Of a stretch of 52,542 bases of DNA, positions 1 through 8,048 are shown piece by piece. Positions within the stretch are counted from its first letter, which is position 1; each line of letters begins with the position of its first letter. The notes below the pieces were generated by a model, which was given only the letters and a program-made list of their open reading frames with translations, made no database searches and was not told the origin of the DNA. The stretch spans positions 1 through 52,542 of the forward strand of contig JAEYRA010000155.1 of the NCBI GenBank assembly GCA_023409755.1. The letters are read 5' to 3'. This stretch comes from Bacillota bacterium. Its GTDB lineage: Bacteria; Bacillota; Clostridia; Christensenellales; UMGS416. A program made the translations under genes and the position numbers.

Positions 1-1
1 A

Positions 2-103
2 GGCGCACTGCCCGAAGCAGTGGAACCAACCCCATGGGTCGAACCTGCCTTCCGTGGCAAAGGCATCGAAGAAGCGCTGCTGGCCGCCGCAGGGGAATGC
101 TAA
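2..103 (+). CDS. C-terminal end of an unidentified protein (partial)
   Basis: An open frame enters from the left edge and stops at TAA 101-103, giving 33 residues that end LLAAAGEC. The GC-rich codon use is typical of the neighbours and a clear terminator follows 20 bp later, so this is very likely the true end of a gene. The fragment is too short and too alanine-rich to assign a family, and no function is proposed. Confidence 0.55.
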   Translation, partial: GALPEAVEPTPWVEPAFRGKGIEEALLAAAGEC

Positions 104-124
104 CCCCATTCCCGCCCAACCGAA

Positions 125-150
125 AAAAGCCCCGTGGATCGGGGCCTTTT
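125..150 (+). terminator. Rho-independent terminator of the left-edge gene
   Basis: GCCCCG (129-134) pairs with CGGGGC (140-145) around a 5-nt loop. An A-run precedes it and TTTT follows, so it can also work leftward. It lies 22 bp after the stop of the partial gene and faces the truncated remnant at 179-300. Confidence 0.75.
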
Positions 151-178
151 GTTGTGGTGGCTATTACGCGCCGATGCC

Positions 179-300
179 TTAGTGCTCGTTGAAAGCCGTG
201 CGGTCGATGGATGCGGCGGTGATGGTGCTGGCGTTGGCGCCGTTCCCGGTGGCAGAGTAGCTACCCACCGTCATGGTGTAGTCGCTGTGTGTCGCTCGTT
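179..300 (-). pseudogene. 3' remnant of a truncated, unidentified gene
   Basis: Reading leftward from about 300 to the TAA at 179, about 38 codons show the GC-rich codon use of the surrounding chromosome (for example TMTVGSYSATGNGANAST, ending DRTAFNEH). Upstream of about 300 the frame continues only as antisense to the GH36 gene, where base composition changes abruptly, so the front of the gene appears lost. The likely explanation is that the GH36 segment was inserted or recombined here. The family is not recognised. A chance open frame remains possible. Confidence 0.45.
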
Positions 301-302
301 GA

Positions 303-2345
303 CTATTGTATGAATACGACCCGAGCATCGTCTTGTTCAAGCCGCACAGTGATCCGCAAGCGGCTTGAGGGGGTGAACTCCCAGGAGTCAGCGCCATTCA
401 CTCCAGTAAACATCTCCCTATTGACTGGGTCTGTAATATACTCAAACACGCCGCTGCCTCTCGTAAAGAAGCAAATCACGCCTTTGGCGGCCTGTAGATC
501 AAGCTTAGCATGGATCTCCGGGCTGGAACCCAAGAAGCCCTTTGTTTTTGCGGCATTGGCAGTGACATATGGCGCGACTGCTTTGTATTGCTCGAGTGTA
601 TCGCGGAACAATGCGATTCCTTCGGCATCCATTGCGGAGAGATCTCCCCAGATACCATTACCTCCCAGTACAAGGGAAGCCAATGCATTTCGTTGTGCCT
701 TGGCAGGTCCGTCAGGCAAAAAATGCGTCAGGAACAGGATTGATGGGATGAAACTGTCATACTTAATCCCTTGTCTGCAAACACGGCCTCTCGCAGCACC
801 TGGATGAAAGAACACATTGATTGTGTCCGGCAGACGCTTATGCTCTGGAGGGATATCAAAACTGCTGAAATATGGCCCATTGTTCATTAGGAAATACTTC
901 CCGACAGATAGAAAGCCCAGTCCGACGAAACGACCGCCTTCCGTAATATCGAAATCAACAATTGCGTCTGGGCAGACCTTGGAAACCTCCTCAACAATGC
1001 GGATCATTTCCAGGCCCATTTGATAGCTGTAACAATCCAGCCTCTCTTGCGGAGAATTTTCCTGCGTCCCATGATCATGGTTGGGAGAATTACAACCATA
1101 TTGACCAATGGCATCCCATTTAAAATAAGTAACGCCCAACTCTTGATACAGGCGCACCATTGTTTTAATGAAATGATCGGCGTAGCCAGATGCCAGGCAC
1201 ATCCCCCAGCTTTCCTCGGTCTCCCAAATCTTTCCCCAGTAATTTTCTTTGCCATCAATACTCATCCGGTACTCCGGGTGCTCGGTATTGATCCGAGACG
1301 AATCAGCAGCAACGATCGGGTTAAACCAAAGACCCAACTTCATGCCATACTTGTCAAGCTTCTTCCGTACTTCTTGCATGCCATCGGGAAAGCGCTCCTG
1401 GTTAATGACCCAGTCACCTGTCCGGATAAACCATCCAGTATCGATTACGAATACATCAACCCCCATCGCTGCAGCTGTGTCGATTTCTGCAAGGGTGTGC
1501 TGCAGGTTCATGGAATGTAAGTAGGGCAGGTTGTGGTAATACCGGTTTCGCTCCTGTTTATTCCAAGTGTTGTAGAAGATATACGGCTTGCGTGATTCAG
1601 TGTTTTCTGAGATAAACCGCAGGAAGAATTCACGGTAATGGCAGAACAGGGTGTCGCGGCTGCCTGTGCAGCCAAGAACATGAAACCAAGGTGATTCCAG
1701 AGGATGCTCCTTGTCAATGCTCTGGCCGTTGTAATAATTCCCTTTTCTGGCATGGATGGAGATAGCTGTTTGTTCATCATACTTCCTTGCTTTGAACATC
1801 AGATAGGAGTCTGGATATTCAGCGCCGTGTTCATAAGCCATTAAGCAGCAATATCCCTGTGTTTCTGCCAAAGCGATTGGGCCAGGGAATTGTATCCCCT
1901 CCTCAAGTTCTGATTCGGTTTTCAAATCAAAAGTTGGCAGAAAGGAATGGACGATGGTGTCAAACTGGCTTAATAGAATCTCTGTTAAGTCAACTTCCCC
2001 ATTGAAGCAAAGCCCTGTATAAAGGATATTGTCTTCTCCCATGCTTTTTGTAAGCGTGGCAGATTCGCAGCAATCCAAACGATAGCGAAACCGTGCGACG
2101 GGAGAATTGGGAAAGGTTCTGCATATGATCGTCAAGCGGAATGGCCCATGGATGTATTGATACTGTACTTCACGCCCACCGTTTTGCAAATCCCTTAACA
2201 ACGATACCCCAGCAGATACCCAGGATTGACCGCCGATGGTTTGACCGTTTGCTTCATAGACCGGTTCTTTCAGATTGATTACAAAATCGTCAAAATGCAA
2301 GGATAAAAATGCACCATCTTTATCATTGATAACCACAGTTGACAT
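303..2345 (-). CDS. GH36/clan GH-D alpha-galactosidase-like glycoside hydrolase
   Basis: A 680-residue protein with no signal peptide, so probably cytoplasmic. An N-terminal beta-rich region (about 1-250) leads into a TIM barrel with NTWN near 255, the strand motif VFVIDTGWF near 305, KLGLWFNP and the GH36 nucleophile motif FKWD near 410. These indicate hydrolysis of alpha-galactosides such as raffinose-family sugars. The usual acid/base motif is altered: the GGR stretch near 485 reads EGGRFVG, without the expected Asp, so activity or specificity may differ. The start follows a GAAAGGA ribosome site. The gene is visibly AT-richer than its neighbours and abuts a truncated gene, suggesting acquisition by transfer. 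A related GH27/GH31-like activity cannot be excluded. Confidence 0.8.
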   Translation of the reverse strand: MSTVVINDKDGAFLSLHFDDFVINLKEPVYEANGQTIGGQSWVSAGVSLLRDLQNGGREVQYQYIHGPFRLTIICRTFPNSPVARFRYRLDCCESATLTKSMGEDNILYTGLCFNGEVDLTEILLSQFDTIVHSFLPTFDLKTESELEEGIQFPGPIALAETQGYCCLMAYEHGAEYPDSYLMFKARKYDEQTAISIHARKGNYYNGQSIDKEHPLESPWFHVLGCTGSRDTLFCHYREFFLRFISENTESRKPYIFYNTWNKQERNRYYHNLPYLHSMNLQHTLAEIDTAAAMGVDVFVIDTGWFIRTGDWVINQERFPDGMQEVRKKLDKYGMKLGLWFNPIVAADSSRINTEHPEYRMSIDGKENYWGKIWETEESWGMCLASGYADHFIKTMVRLYQELGVTYFKWDAIGQYGCNSPNHDHGTQENSPQERLDCYSYQMGLEMIRIVEEVSKVCPDAIVDFDITEGGRFVGLGFLSVGKYFLMNNGPYFSSFDIPPEHKRLPDTINVFFHPGAARGRVCRQGIKYDSFIPSILFLTHFLPDGPAKAQRNALASLVLGGNGIWGDLSAMDAEGIALFRDTLEQYKAVAPYVTANAAKTKGFLGSSPEIHAKLDLQAAKGVICFFTRGSGVFEYITDPVNREMFTGVNGADSWEFTPSSRLRITVRLEQDDARVVFIQ

Positions 2346-2415
2346 CGTAATTCAGTCCTTTCAATGTGTTATAAAGGATACGACTACACTTTGCAATGTT
2401 CCAGTTCTTCTTCAT
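2323..2415 (-). CDS. Possible 30-codon upstream ORF overlapping the GH36 start
   Basis: An ORF beginning MKKNWNIAK starts at 2415 and ends inside the first codons of the GH36 gene in another frame. An AAGGAG lies upstream, and a three-codon frame (ATG CAG AGA TGA) overlaps its start by ATGA. This could be a translated leader affecting GH36 expression or simple coincidence in AT-richer sequence. There is no homology to argue from. Confidence 0.2.
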   Translation of the reverse strand: MKKNWNIAKCSRILYNTLKGLNYDVNCGYQ

Positions 2416-2471
2416 CTCTGCATAGATCTCCTTCCTGAGCTTTTACTTGCAACAAACTCTGCGTTTACTGG

Positions 2472-2547
2472 TGGTGGAGTATGGAGGATCGAACCGCTGG
2501 TCTCCGATGCGAACGCAGGGGCTTTACCAGCGAAGCCAATGCCTCAT
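2472..2547 (-). other. Degenerate tRNA-like sequence / strong hairpin
   Basis: Read leftward, the segment carries a D-arm-like GCTTCGCTGGTAAAGC, a T-loop-like GGTTCGATCC and a terminal CTCCACCA at tRNA spacing (76 nt). The acceptor, anticodon and T stems do not pair properly, so it is not a functional standard tRNA. A different fold is stronger: CGCTGGT (2495-2501) is complementary to ACCAGCG (2526-2532), with an inner TGCG-TT-CGCA hairpin. It may be a decayed tRNA used as an integration site, since it sits at the edge of the AT-richer GH36 segment. Confidence 0.3.
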
Positions 2548-2600
2548 ATTTACTTGCTCAAGACCTATCGTGCACCACCTGCTGTTTAAGGGAAGGCGTG

Positions 2601-2633
2601 GGGGGGGCGCCCATGAAAAAGGCCCCCCCTTTT
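2601..2633 (+). terminator. G:C hairpin with T-run between hydG and the GH36 segment
   Basis: Seven G (2601-2607) can pair with seven C (2623-2629), followed by TTTT on the plus strand. No plus-strand gene precedes it. It lies just beyond the 3' end of hydG, so it may act as the end of the leftward hyd transcript despite lacking a T-run on that strand. The rest of 2346-2685 holds only the tRNA-like element and the small ORF. Confidence 0.4.
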
Positions 2634-2685
2634 CGCATGAGGGGGAGCCGGATGTGATGACAATAAGATGGCTTAACTTCGTTCC

Positions 2686-4080
2686 TTACAGGAACAGATC
2701 CCGCTCTCCCGCACGCATGCGCTTGAGCTTGTCCTGCACAGTGGCACGCAGCCGGCCGTCCGTGATGGCTGCCACCTCCCGCTCGATGAGTTTGCTGCCC
2801 ATGTCGTTGAGCTCGGCGTCGCCGTAATCGAGCATGTACTCCTGCAACGTCAGCAGGGCGTTGGGGGTGCAGACGTTCTGGATCTCCCCACTGCGCGCAA
2901 GAGCCATGAACCGGTCGCCGGTGCGGCCCTGACGGTAGCAGGCCGTGCAGTAGCTGGGGATGTAGCCGTTCTCAATGAGATCCTTGATGACCTCCAGCGG
3001 CCGCCGCTCGTCGGAGAGTTCAAACTGATCGGTGTTGACGCGTCGGCCCTGGGCCGTGGCTTCCTCCTGCTCGTGGTAGCCGCCGATGCCGGTGCTGGAG
3101 CCGGCGCTGACCTGAGAGACGCCGTAGCGAAGCAGCTCATCGCGCATGGCGGCACTCTCCCGGGTGGACATGATGATGCCGGTGTAGGGCACGGCGATGC
3201 GGAGGATCGCCACCAGATGCCGGAACGTCTCGTCGTCCACGAGGTTGGGGAAGTCAGCAAGGCTCATGCCTTCGGCCTGCTTCAGGCGCGGCATGCTGAT
3301 GGTGTGGAAGCCCACGCCATAGGTCTGTTCCAGGTGGTCGTTGTGCATCATCAGGGCCAGCGCCTCATACCGCGGGTCGGCCAGGCCGAAGAGCACACCC
3401 GCGCCCACGTCCTCAATGCCGGCCTCCATCGCCCGGTCAAAGGCCGTCAGATGGTACTCGTAGCTGCTCTTCCGGCAGTGGGGGTGCATGGCCTCATAGG
3501 TCGGCTTGTGGTATGTCTCCTGAAACAGGATGTAGGTGCCGATGCCCTTGTCGTGGAGCATGCGGTACTCCTCCACCGTGGTGGCGGCAATGTTCACATT
3601 GACCCGGCGAATGCTGCCGTTGTCGAGCTTGGTCTCGTAGATGGCGTCCAGCGCCTCCAGAATGTACTCAATGGGGCAGTTGACCGGGTCCTCCCCGGCC
3701 TCCAGCGCCAGGCGCTTGTGGCCCATGCGTTCCAACGCTCGTACCTCAGCCTGAATTTCCTCGCGTGTCAGTTTTTTACGCGGCATGGCGTTGCAGCGCT
3801 GGTAGCCGCAGTACACGCAGTTGTTCACGCAGTGGTTGGAGACATAAAGCGGCGCAAACAGCACGATGCGGTTGCCGTAGATCTTCCGCTTGATCTCCCC
3901 GGCGACGGCGTACAGCCGGGCCATCAGATCCGGCTCGTCCACGTAAAGCAGCGTCGCGATATCAGCATGATTGAGCCGTTCGCCGCGCTCGGTCTTCTCC
4001 ACGGCGGCGGTTTTTGTTGCCACGGTCGCGCCGGCGGCGTCGGCCAGCAAGCCTTCAATGTACCCTTGATCAATGAACAT
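2686..4080 (-). CDS. hydG: [FeFe]-hydrogenase maturase HydG, radical SAM tyrosine lyase
   Basis: HydG cleaves tyrosine to p-cresol, CO and cyanide and delivers an Fe(CO)2(CN) unit for the H-cluster. The radical-SAM cluster motif CX3CX2C reads CVNNCVYCGY near residue 90. The C-terminal auxiliary-cluster motif CX2CX22C (CTACYRQ... to NVC near 410) separates HydG from ThiH. At 464 residues the length is normal for HydG. Start ATG 4080 is chosen because GGAGGACGAAGG precedes it; the longer frame reads back into hydE. It is the last gene of the maturation operon and overlaps the end of hydE by 11 bp, implying translational coupling. No hydrogenase gene is in the window. Confidence 0.96.
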   Translation of the reverse strand: MFIDQGYIEGLLADAAGATVATKTAAVEKTERGERLNHADIATLLYVDEPDLMARLYAVAGEIKRKIYGNRIVLFAPLYVSNHCVNNCVYCGYQRCNAMPRKKLTREEIQAEVRALERMGHKRLALEAGEDPVNCPIEYILEALDAIYETKLDNGSIRRVNVNIAATTVEEYRMLHDKGIGTYILFQETYHKPTYEAMHPHCRKSSYEYHLTAFDRAMEAGIEDVGAGVLFGLADPRYEALALMMHNDHLEQTYGVGFHTISMPRLKQAEGMSLADFPNLVDDETFRHLVAILRIAVPYTGIIMSTRESAAMRDELLRYGVSQVSAGSSTGIGGYHEQEEATAQGRRVNTDQFELSDERRPLEVIKDLIENGYIPSYCTACYRQGRTGDRFMALARSGEIQNVCTPNALLTLQEYMLDYGDAELNDMGSKLIEREVAAITDGRLRATVQDKLKRMRAGERDLFL

Positions 4081-5107
4081 CCTTCGTCCTCCAATCCAAA
4101 TGGTCGCCCCTCGCGCTGGAGAGCACATACCCGACCTTCTCCACCCGCCGTTCCAGGCAGCGGCGGCATTCGGCGGCTTCGTCACCGGTGCAGATCTTGT
4201 TGTCATACAGCAGGTATTTCTTTCGCACGTCGGTGGGCGAAAGGTTGGGCATCACCACATTCCCCCCGGCGGAGAGTACCCTCTCCCGCCCGAAGGGGTC
4301 GAGGGTGCCCACGGCCGTGGTGGCCGGCAGCAACGCCCGGGGCAGCATCAGCCGCACCATGGCCACCAGCAATACCGTCTGCTCCACACTGCCGGCCGGT
4401 GCGGCGGCCAGCGGCGTGTCGTGGTGCGGGATGAACGGACCAATGCCCACCATGGCCGGTTGCAGCTCCCGCAGGAAGATGAGATCATCAGCCAGCGTCT
4501 CGGGCGTTTGGCCGGGTGAACCCACCATAAACCCCGCGCCGACCTGGTAGCCGATGTCCTTCAAATCCCACAAACAGCGCTTACGGTTGGCAAGGCTCAT
4601 GTCCTGTGGGTGCAGGCTGGCGTAGTGGGCGTCGTTGGCCGTCTCGTGCCGCAAGAGATACCGGTTGGCCCCGGCGTCATAGAGCCGCTGGTAGGACGCC
4701 CGGCTGCGCTCCCCCAGCGAGAGGGTGATTGCACAATCCGGGTACCCAGCGCGGATGGCCCCAACGACGGCGCACAGGCGATCGTCGGTGTACCACGGGT
4801 CCTCCCCGCCCTGCAGCACGAAGGTGCGGTACCCCAGCTCATAGCCCAGGGCGCAGCACTCGAGGATCTGCTCCTCGCTCAGCCGGTAGCGCTCCGCCTG
4901 ACCGTTGCTGCGGCGGATGCCGCAGTACAGGCAGTCATTTTTGCAGTAGTTGGTACACTCAATGAGCCCGCGGGTGTAAACCTCCAACCCATACTCCTCG
5001 CGCTTGACGCGGTCGGCGGCGGCCAAGACCTCCCGCCGGGTGCCGTCGTCAATGTGGGTCAGGAAGTCGGCCAGCTCCCTACGGGTCATGGCGTTGAAAT
5101 CAACCAT
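4070..5107 (-). CDS. hydE: [FeFe]-hydrogenase maturase HydE, radical SAM
   Basis: HydE acts on the HydG-derived iron-cysteine complex during assembly of the diiron subcluster. The protein has 345 residues. The radical-SAM motif CX3CX2C is seen as CKNDCLYCG near residue 60, followed by the SAM-binding GGEDP. A second set of cysteines near the C-terminus (CTGDEAAECRRC) fits the optional extra cluster of some HydE proteins. Start ATG 5107 follows GGAGGAGGGC; upstream residues in the longer frame are antisense-like and arginine-rich. It overlaps hydF by 8 bp and hydG by 11 bp. BioB and PylB are relatives, but the hydFEG context settles the call. Confidence 0.95.
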   Translation of the reverse strand: MVDFNAMTRRELADFLTHIDDGTRREVLAAADRVKREEYGLEVYTRGLIECTNYCKNDCLYCGIRRSNGQAERYRLSEEQILECCALGYELGYRTFVLQGGEDPWYTDDRLCAVVGAIRAGYPDCAITLSLGERSRASYQRLYDAGANRYLLRHETANDAHYASLHPQDMSLANRKRCLWDLKDIGYQVGAGFMVGSPGQTPETLADDLIFLRELQPAMVGIGPFIPHHDTPLAAAPAGSVEQTVLLVAMVRLMLPRALLPATTAVGTLDPFGRERVLSAGGNVVMPNLSPTDVRKKYLLYDNKICTGDEAAECRRCLERRVEKVGYVLSSARGDHLDWRTKDVH

Positions 5108-6332
5108 TGATGCCCTCCTCCCAGGCCAGGCGAGCCAGCGGGAACGGCTCCAACACCCGGGGCAGAATGCCCTGCACACAGGCGATGAGCACGCCGTAGT
5201 TGACGATGGGCACCCCGGCTGACCGTGCTTCGGCAAGTCGGGTTTGCATCTCGGCGCGGTTGAGCATGCACGCGCCGCAGTGCACCACCAGGGCGAAGCG
5301 GTTGAGGTCCTCTGGGTAGGTCATGCCGGCGGTGAAGGAAAAGCGGAGTTCCCGGCCCGTCATCTCCCGTAGCCAGCGCGGAATCTTCACCCGGCCAATG
5401 TCGTCAGCCTGCTGGTGATGGGTGCAGCCCTCAGCGATGAGCACCTCGTCGCCGTCCTTGAGGCATGCAATGGCCCGCGCGCCCAACACCAGCTGCTCCA
5501 GGTCGCCCTTGTACCGCGCGAACAGGATGGAGAAGCTCGTCAGCATCACATCCCGCGGCACATCGGCTGAGACTTTCAGGAACACCTGGGAGTCGGTGAC
5601 GACCAGTCGGGGTTTCTCCCCCAACAGGGCGAGGGTGCGGCGCAGCTCATGCTCCTTGGTCACCAGGGCCACGGCGTCGTTCTCCAGCACATCACGGATG
5701 ACCTGCTGCTGGGGCAGGATGAGCCGGCCCTTGGGCGCGGCTTTGTCGATGGGTGTCACCAGCACCACCACGTCGCCGGGGCGCACGAGGTCGCCCAGCA
5801 ACTTCAGTCTGCCCTCCCCGGTGGGTGCAGCCCCGGCGATGGCCTGGCGCAGGCCTTCCACCCCAAGGCCGGTGGCGGCGGACACCACGTGCACCGGTAC
5901 GCCCAGCGCTGCCCCCAGCACCGCCACGTCCACCGGGCCTGTGTCGGCCTTGTTGGCCACCACCAGTACCGGCAGTTTCTTGGCCTGCAGACGGGTTAAG
6001 ATGTCCCGGTCGGCGTCCGTCACACCAAAGCTTCCATCCAGCACCAACACAGCCAGGTCGGTGCGGCCCAGCACAGCCATCGTCTTGGCCACGCGCTTGT
6101 CCCCCAGTTCCCCCTCGTCATCGAGCCCAGCGGTGTCAATGAGCACGCAGGGGCCCAGCGGCAATATCTCCATGGTCTTGTAAACCGGGTCGGTCGTGGT
6201 GCCGGCCACGTCGGAGACGATGGCTGCCTGCTGGCCCGTCACGGCGTTGATGAGGCTCGATTTGCCGGCGTTGCGCCGCCCGAAGAAGGCGATGTGAAGC
6301 CGTTCGGCCTTTGGGGTTTGGTTCATCGTCAT
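5100..6332 (-). CDS. hydF: [FeFe]-hydrogenase maturation GTPase/scaffold HydF
   Basis: HydF is the scaffold on which the diiron subcluster is completed and passed to the apo-hydrogenase. The 410-residue protein has an N-terminal G domain with G1 GRRNAGKSS near 19, a TTTD switch, DTAG near 66 and NKAD near 127, a middle dimerisation domain, and C-terminal cluster ligands CxH (GCTHH near 305) and HCxxC (VVHCGAC near 353). The start at 6332 is preceded by AAGGAG at good spacing; ATG 6326 is an alternative. It overlaps the stop of the aspartase gene by ATGA and the start of hydE by 8 bp, so the genes are translationally coupled. Confidence 0.96.
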   Translation of the reverse strand: MTMNQTPKAERLHIAFFGRRNAGKSSLINAVTGQQAAIVSDVAGTTTDPVYKTMEILPLGPCVLIDTAGLDDEGELGDKRVAKTMAVLGRTDLAVLVLDGSFGVTDADRDILTRLQAKKLPVLVVANKADTGPVDVAVLGAALGVPVHVVSAATGLGVEGLRQAIAGAAPTGEGRLKLLGDLVRPGDVVVLVTPIDKAAPKGRLILPQQQVIRDVLENDAVALVTKEHELRRTLALLGEKPRLVVTDSQVFLKVSADVPRDVMLTSFSILFARYKGDLEQLVLGARAIACLKDGDEVLIAEGCTHHQQADDIGRVKIPRWLREMTGRELRFSFTAGMTYPEDLNRFALVVHCGACMLNRAEMQTRLAEARSAGVPIVNYGVLIACVQGILPRVLEPFPLARLAWEEGING

Positions 6333-7744
6333 GGCTGTCTCCTTCCAGTCCGCCCCGGCACCCCGGGTCGGGTCAGGTCATTGAGGGTGAAGATGCGCTC
6401 CACGGTCTCCGCCGACAGGCCCGATTCCGCCAGCGCCACCTGCCGTAGGGTGCAGCCCGTCGCTTGTGCCGTGTGGGCCAGCTCCGCTGCCCGGTCGTAC
6501 CCCACATGGGCGATGAGGGCTGCTGCCGCCGCGGTGGAGTGCTCCAATGTCGACCGGCAGCGCTCGGCGTCCACCTCAATGCCACGGATGCAACGCTCGG
6601 TGAGCAGCGGCACCGCCGCGCAGAGCAACTCCAGCATGTCGAGCAGGCTATCAGCGATGAGAGGCAGGAAGGCATTCAACTCCAGCTGCCCCATGCCCGC
6701 CGCTGACGTCACCGCCCCGTCGTGGGCGATGACCCGCAGCGCCACCTGGGTCACCATCTCCGGCAGTACGGGGTTGACCTTGCCGGGCATGATGGAGCTG
6801 CCAGCTTGCACCGCGGGGAGTTTCAGCTCCGCCAGCCCGCCCGCCGGGCCGCCGGCCAGCAGCCGCAGGTCACCGCAGAGCTTCAGCAGCGTGGCGGCAC
6901 AGGCCTTGAGGAGCCCCGACACCTCCACGTACACATCGGCGTTCTGGATGGCATCCATCGGTGACTCGGCCCGCGCCAGCCCCAGCCCCGTGGCCTGCTG
7001 CAGCAGATCGGTCACGCGGTAGGTGTAGGCCGGCGGGGCATTCAAGCCGGTGCCGATGGCCGTGCCGCCGATGGGAATGACCCGCAGCCGCTCCTCCGCC
7101 TTGTAGATGCGCCAGCGATCCCGCGCCACGGCCTGGGCATAAGCCCCGAAGCCCTGCCCCACACGCATGGGCAGCGCATCCATGAGCTCGGTGCGCCCTA
7201 GGCGCGCCACGGTGTCAAACTCGCGTTCCTTGGCCTGCAGTGCCTCCTGCAGGGCGGCAAGTGCATCGGCCAGCCGCCGCACGAGATGGATGGCCGCAAT
7301 GCGCAGCGCCGTGGGCACCACATCGTTGGTGGATTGGGAGTAATTGACGTCGTTTACGGGATGCACCAGGGCGTAGTCACCCTTCTGCCCGCCCAGCAGC
7401 TCGATGGCGCGATTGGCCACGCACTCGTTGACGTTCATGTTGAGCGACGTGCCCGCCCCGCCCTGCAGGCTGCTGGTGGCAAGGTCCTGGGCCGCCAAGC
7501 CGCCCAGCAGGTCGTCGCAGGCCCGGGCGATGGCGTCGGCTTTATCAGCCGCCAGCAGGCCGGCCTGGCCGTTGGCCTGGGCCGCCGCCCGCTTCACCAC
7601 CAGCATGGCGTCGATGAGACACCGCTTCACCGGCGGGGCGGGAAGGTCAAAATTGAGCTGCGCCCGGCGGGTGTGGATGCCGGCGTACCCCGCGGCTTCC
7701 ACCGCAAGTTCGCCCAGCGAATCCTGCTCCATGCGCGTCAGCAC
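6329..7744 (-). CDS. aspA: Aspartate ammonia-lyase embedded in the hydrogenase maturation operon
   Basis: A 471-residue member of the aspartase/fumarase superfamily, expected to convert aspartate to fumarate and ammonia in the cytoplasm. The flexible-loop signature GSSIMPGKVNPV is intact near 325, and the N-terminal TSSLQGGAGTS and NDVVPTA motifs favour aspartase or class II fumarase over argininosuccinate lyase. A GTG start at 7744 is preferred because AAGGAGG lies 8 bp ahead; ATG 7732 is possible. It begins 1 bp after the regulator gene and overlaps hydF by 4 bp. Co-localisation with hyd maturases is known in other anaerobes. A role in supplying ammonia for the H-cluster amine bridge is plausible but inferred. 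Confidence 0.88.
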   Translation of the reverse strand: MLTRMEQDSLGELAVEAAGYAGIHTRRAQLNFDLPAPPVKRCLIDAMLVVKRAAAQANGQAGLLAADKADAIARACDDLLGGLAAQDLATSSLQGGAGTSLNMNVNECVANRAIELLGGQKGDYALVHPVNDVNYSQSTNDVVPTALRIAAIHLVRRLADALAALQEALQAKEREFDTVARLGRTELMDALPMRVGQGFGAYAQAVARDRWRIYKAEERLRVIPIGGTAIGTGLNAPPAYTYRVTDLLQQATGLGLARAESPMDAIQNADVYVEVSGLLKACAATLLKLCGDLRLLAGGPAGGLAELKLPAVQAGSSIMPGKVNPVLPEMVTQVALRVIAHDGAVTSAAGMGQLELNAFLPLIADSLLDMLELLCAAVPLLTERCIRGIEVDAERCRSTLEHSTAAAAALIAHVGYDRAAELAHTAQATGCTLRQVALAESGLSAETVERIFTLNDLTRPGVPGRTGRRQP

Positions 7745-7745
7745 G

Positions 7746-8000
7746 TCACTCCACCTCCTTTTTGGAGATGGATGTCTTGATGGTGACGTACGGGATTGCC
7801 CCGAGTTTCCCCGTCAGGCTGTTGATCTCATTGACATCACTCAGAACGACGATGGAAATGACCGCCAGGTCCTCCTCGGGCATGGGGATACCCATGCGGC
7901 CCTTCACAATGCCCTGAAACCCCGACACCACGGCATTGAACTGCTGTTGGCACAGGTTCGGCTTCTCCAGAATGGCGCTGACGACGGCAACTCGCTTCAT
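7746..8000 (-). CDS. TM1266-family iron-only hydrogenase system regulator
   Basis: An 84-residue ACT-like protein starting MKRVAVVSAILEKP, which matches the TM1266 family found next to hydEFG genes in many anaerobes and named an iron-only hydrogenase system regulator. The fold resembles the ligand-binding domain of NikR; no DNA-binding segment is present, so it may sense a small molecule or modulate maturation directly. Start ATG 8000 is taken because the upstream part of the longer frame lies in the leader hairpin, and GGGAGGGG precedes it. First gene of the operon; its stop lies within the ribosome site of the aspartase gene. Confidence 0.85.
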   Translation of the reverse strand: MKRVAVVSAILEKPNLCQQQFNAVVSGFQGIVKGRMGIPMPEEDLAVISIVVLSDVNEINSLTGKLGAIPYVTIKTSISKKEVE

Positions 8001-8016
8001 ATTCCCCTCCCACAAC

Positions 8017-8048
8017 AAAAAAGGCCTCCCCGTGTGGACGGGAAGGCC
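8017..8048 (-). terminator. Attenuator-like intrinsic terminator in the hyd operon leader
   Basis: Reading leftward, GGCCTTCCCGT (8048-8038) pairs with ACGGGGAGGCC (8033-8023) with one G.U pair and a 4-nt loop, followed directly by TTTTTT (8022-8017). It lies between the promoter and the ribosome site of the first gene, so it must be bypassed for expression. It cannot simply end the exporter operon, whose genes stop at 8226, because a consensus promoter lies in between. Confidence 0.8.

Noticed and set aside
2472..2547. Intact tRNA gene on the minus strand
   Set aside because: Acceptor, anticodon and T stems do not pair, and the 3' portion is one base short, despite the CCA end and T-loop-like sequence.
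4081..4206. Upstream 42 codons of the HydG frame
   Set aside because: They overlap hydE out of frame, are not HydG-like and lack a ribosome site, whereas ATG 4080 has GGAGGACGAAGG.
6329..7744. Argininosuccinate lyase or fumarase for the superfamily member in the hyd operon
   Set aside because: No arginine-biosynthesis neighbour is present and the motifs fit aspartase/class II fumarase. Aspartase is favoured by known hyd-operon association, though fumarase is not strictly excluded.
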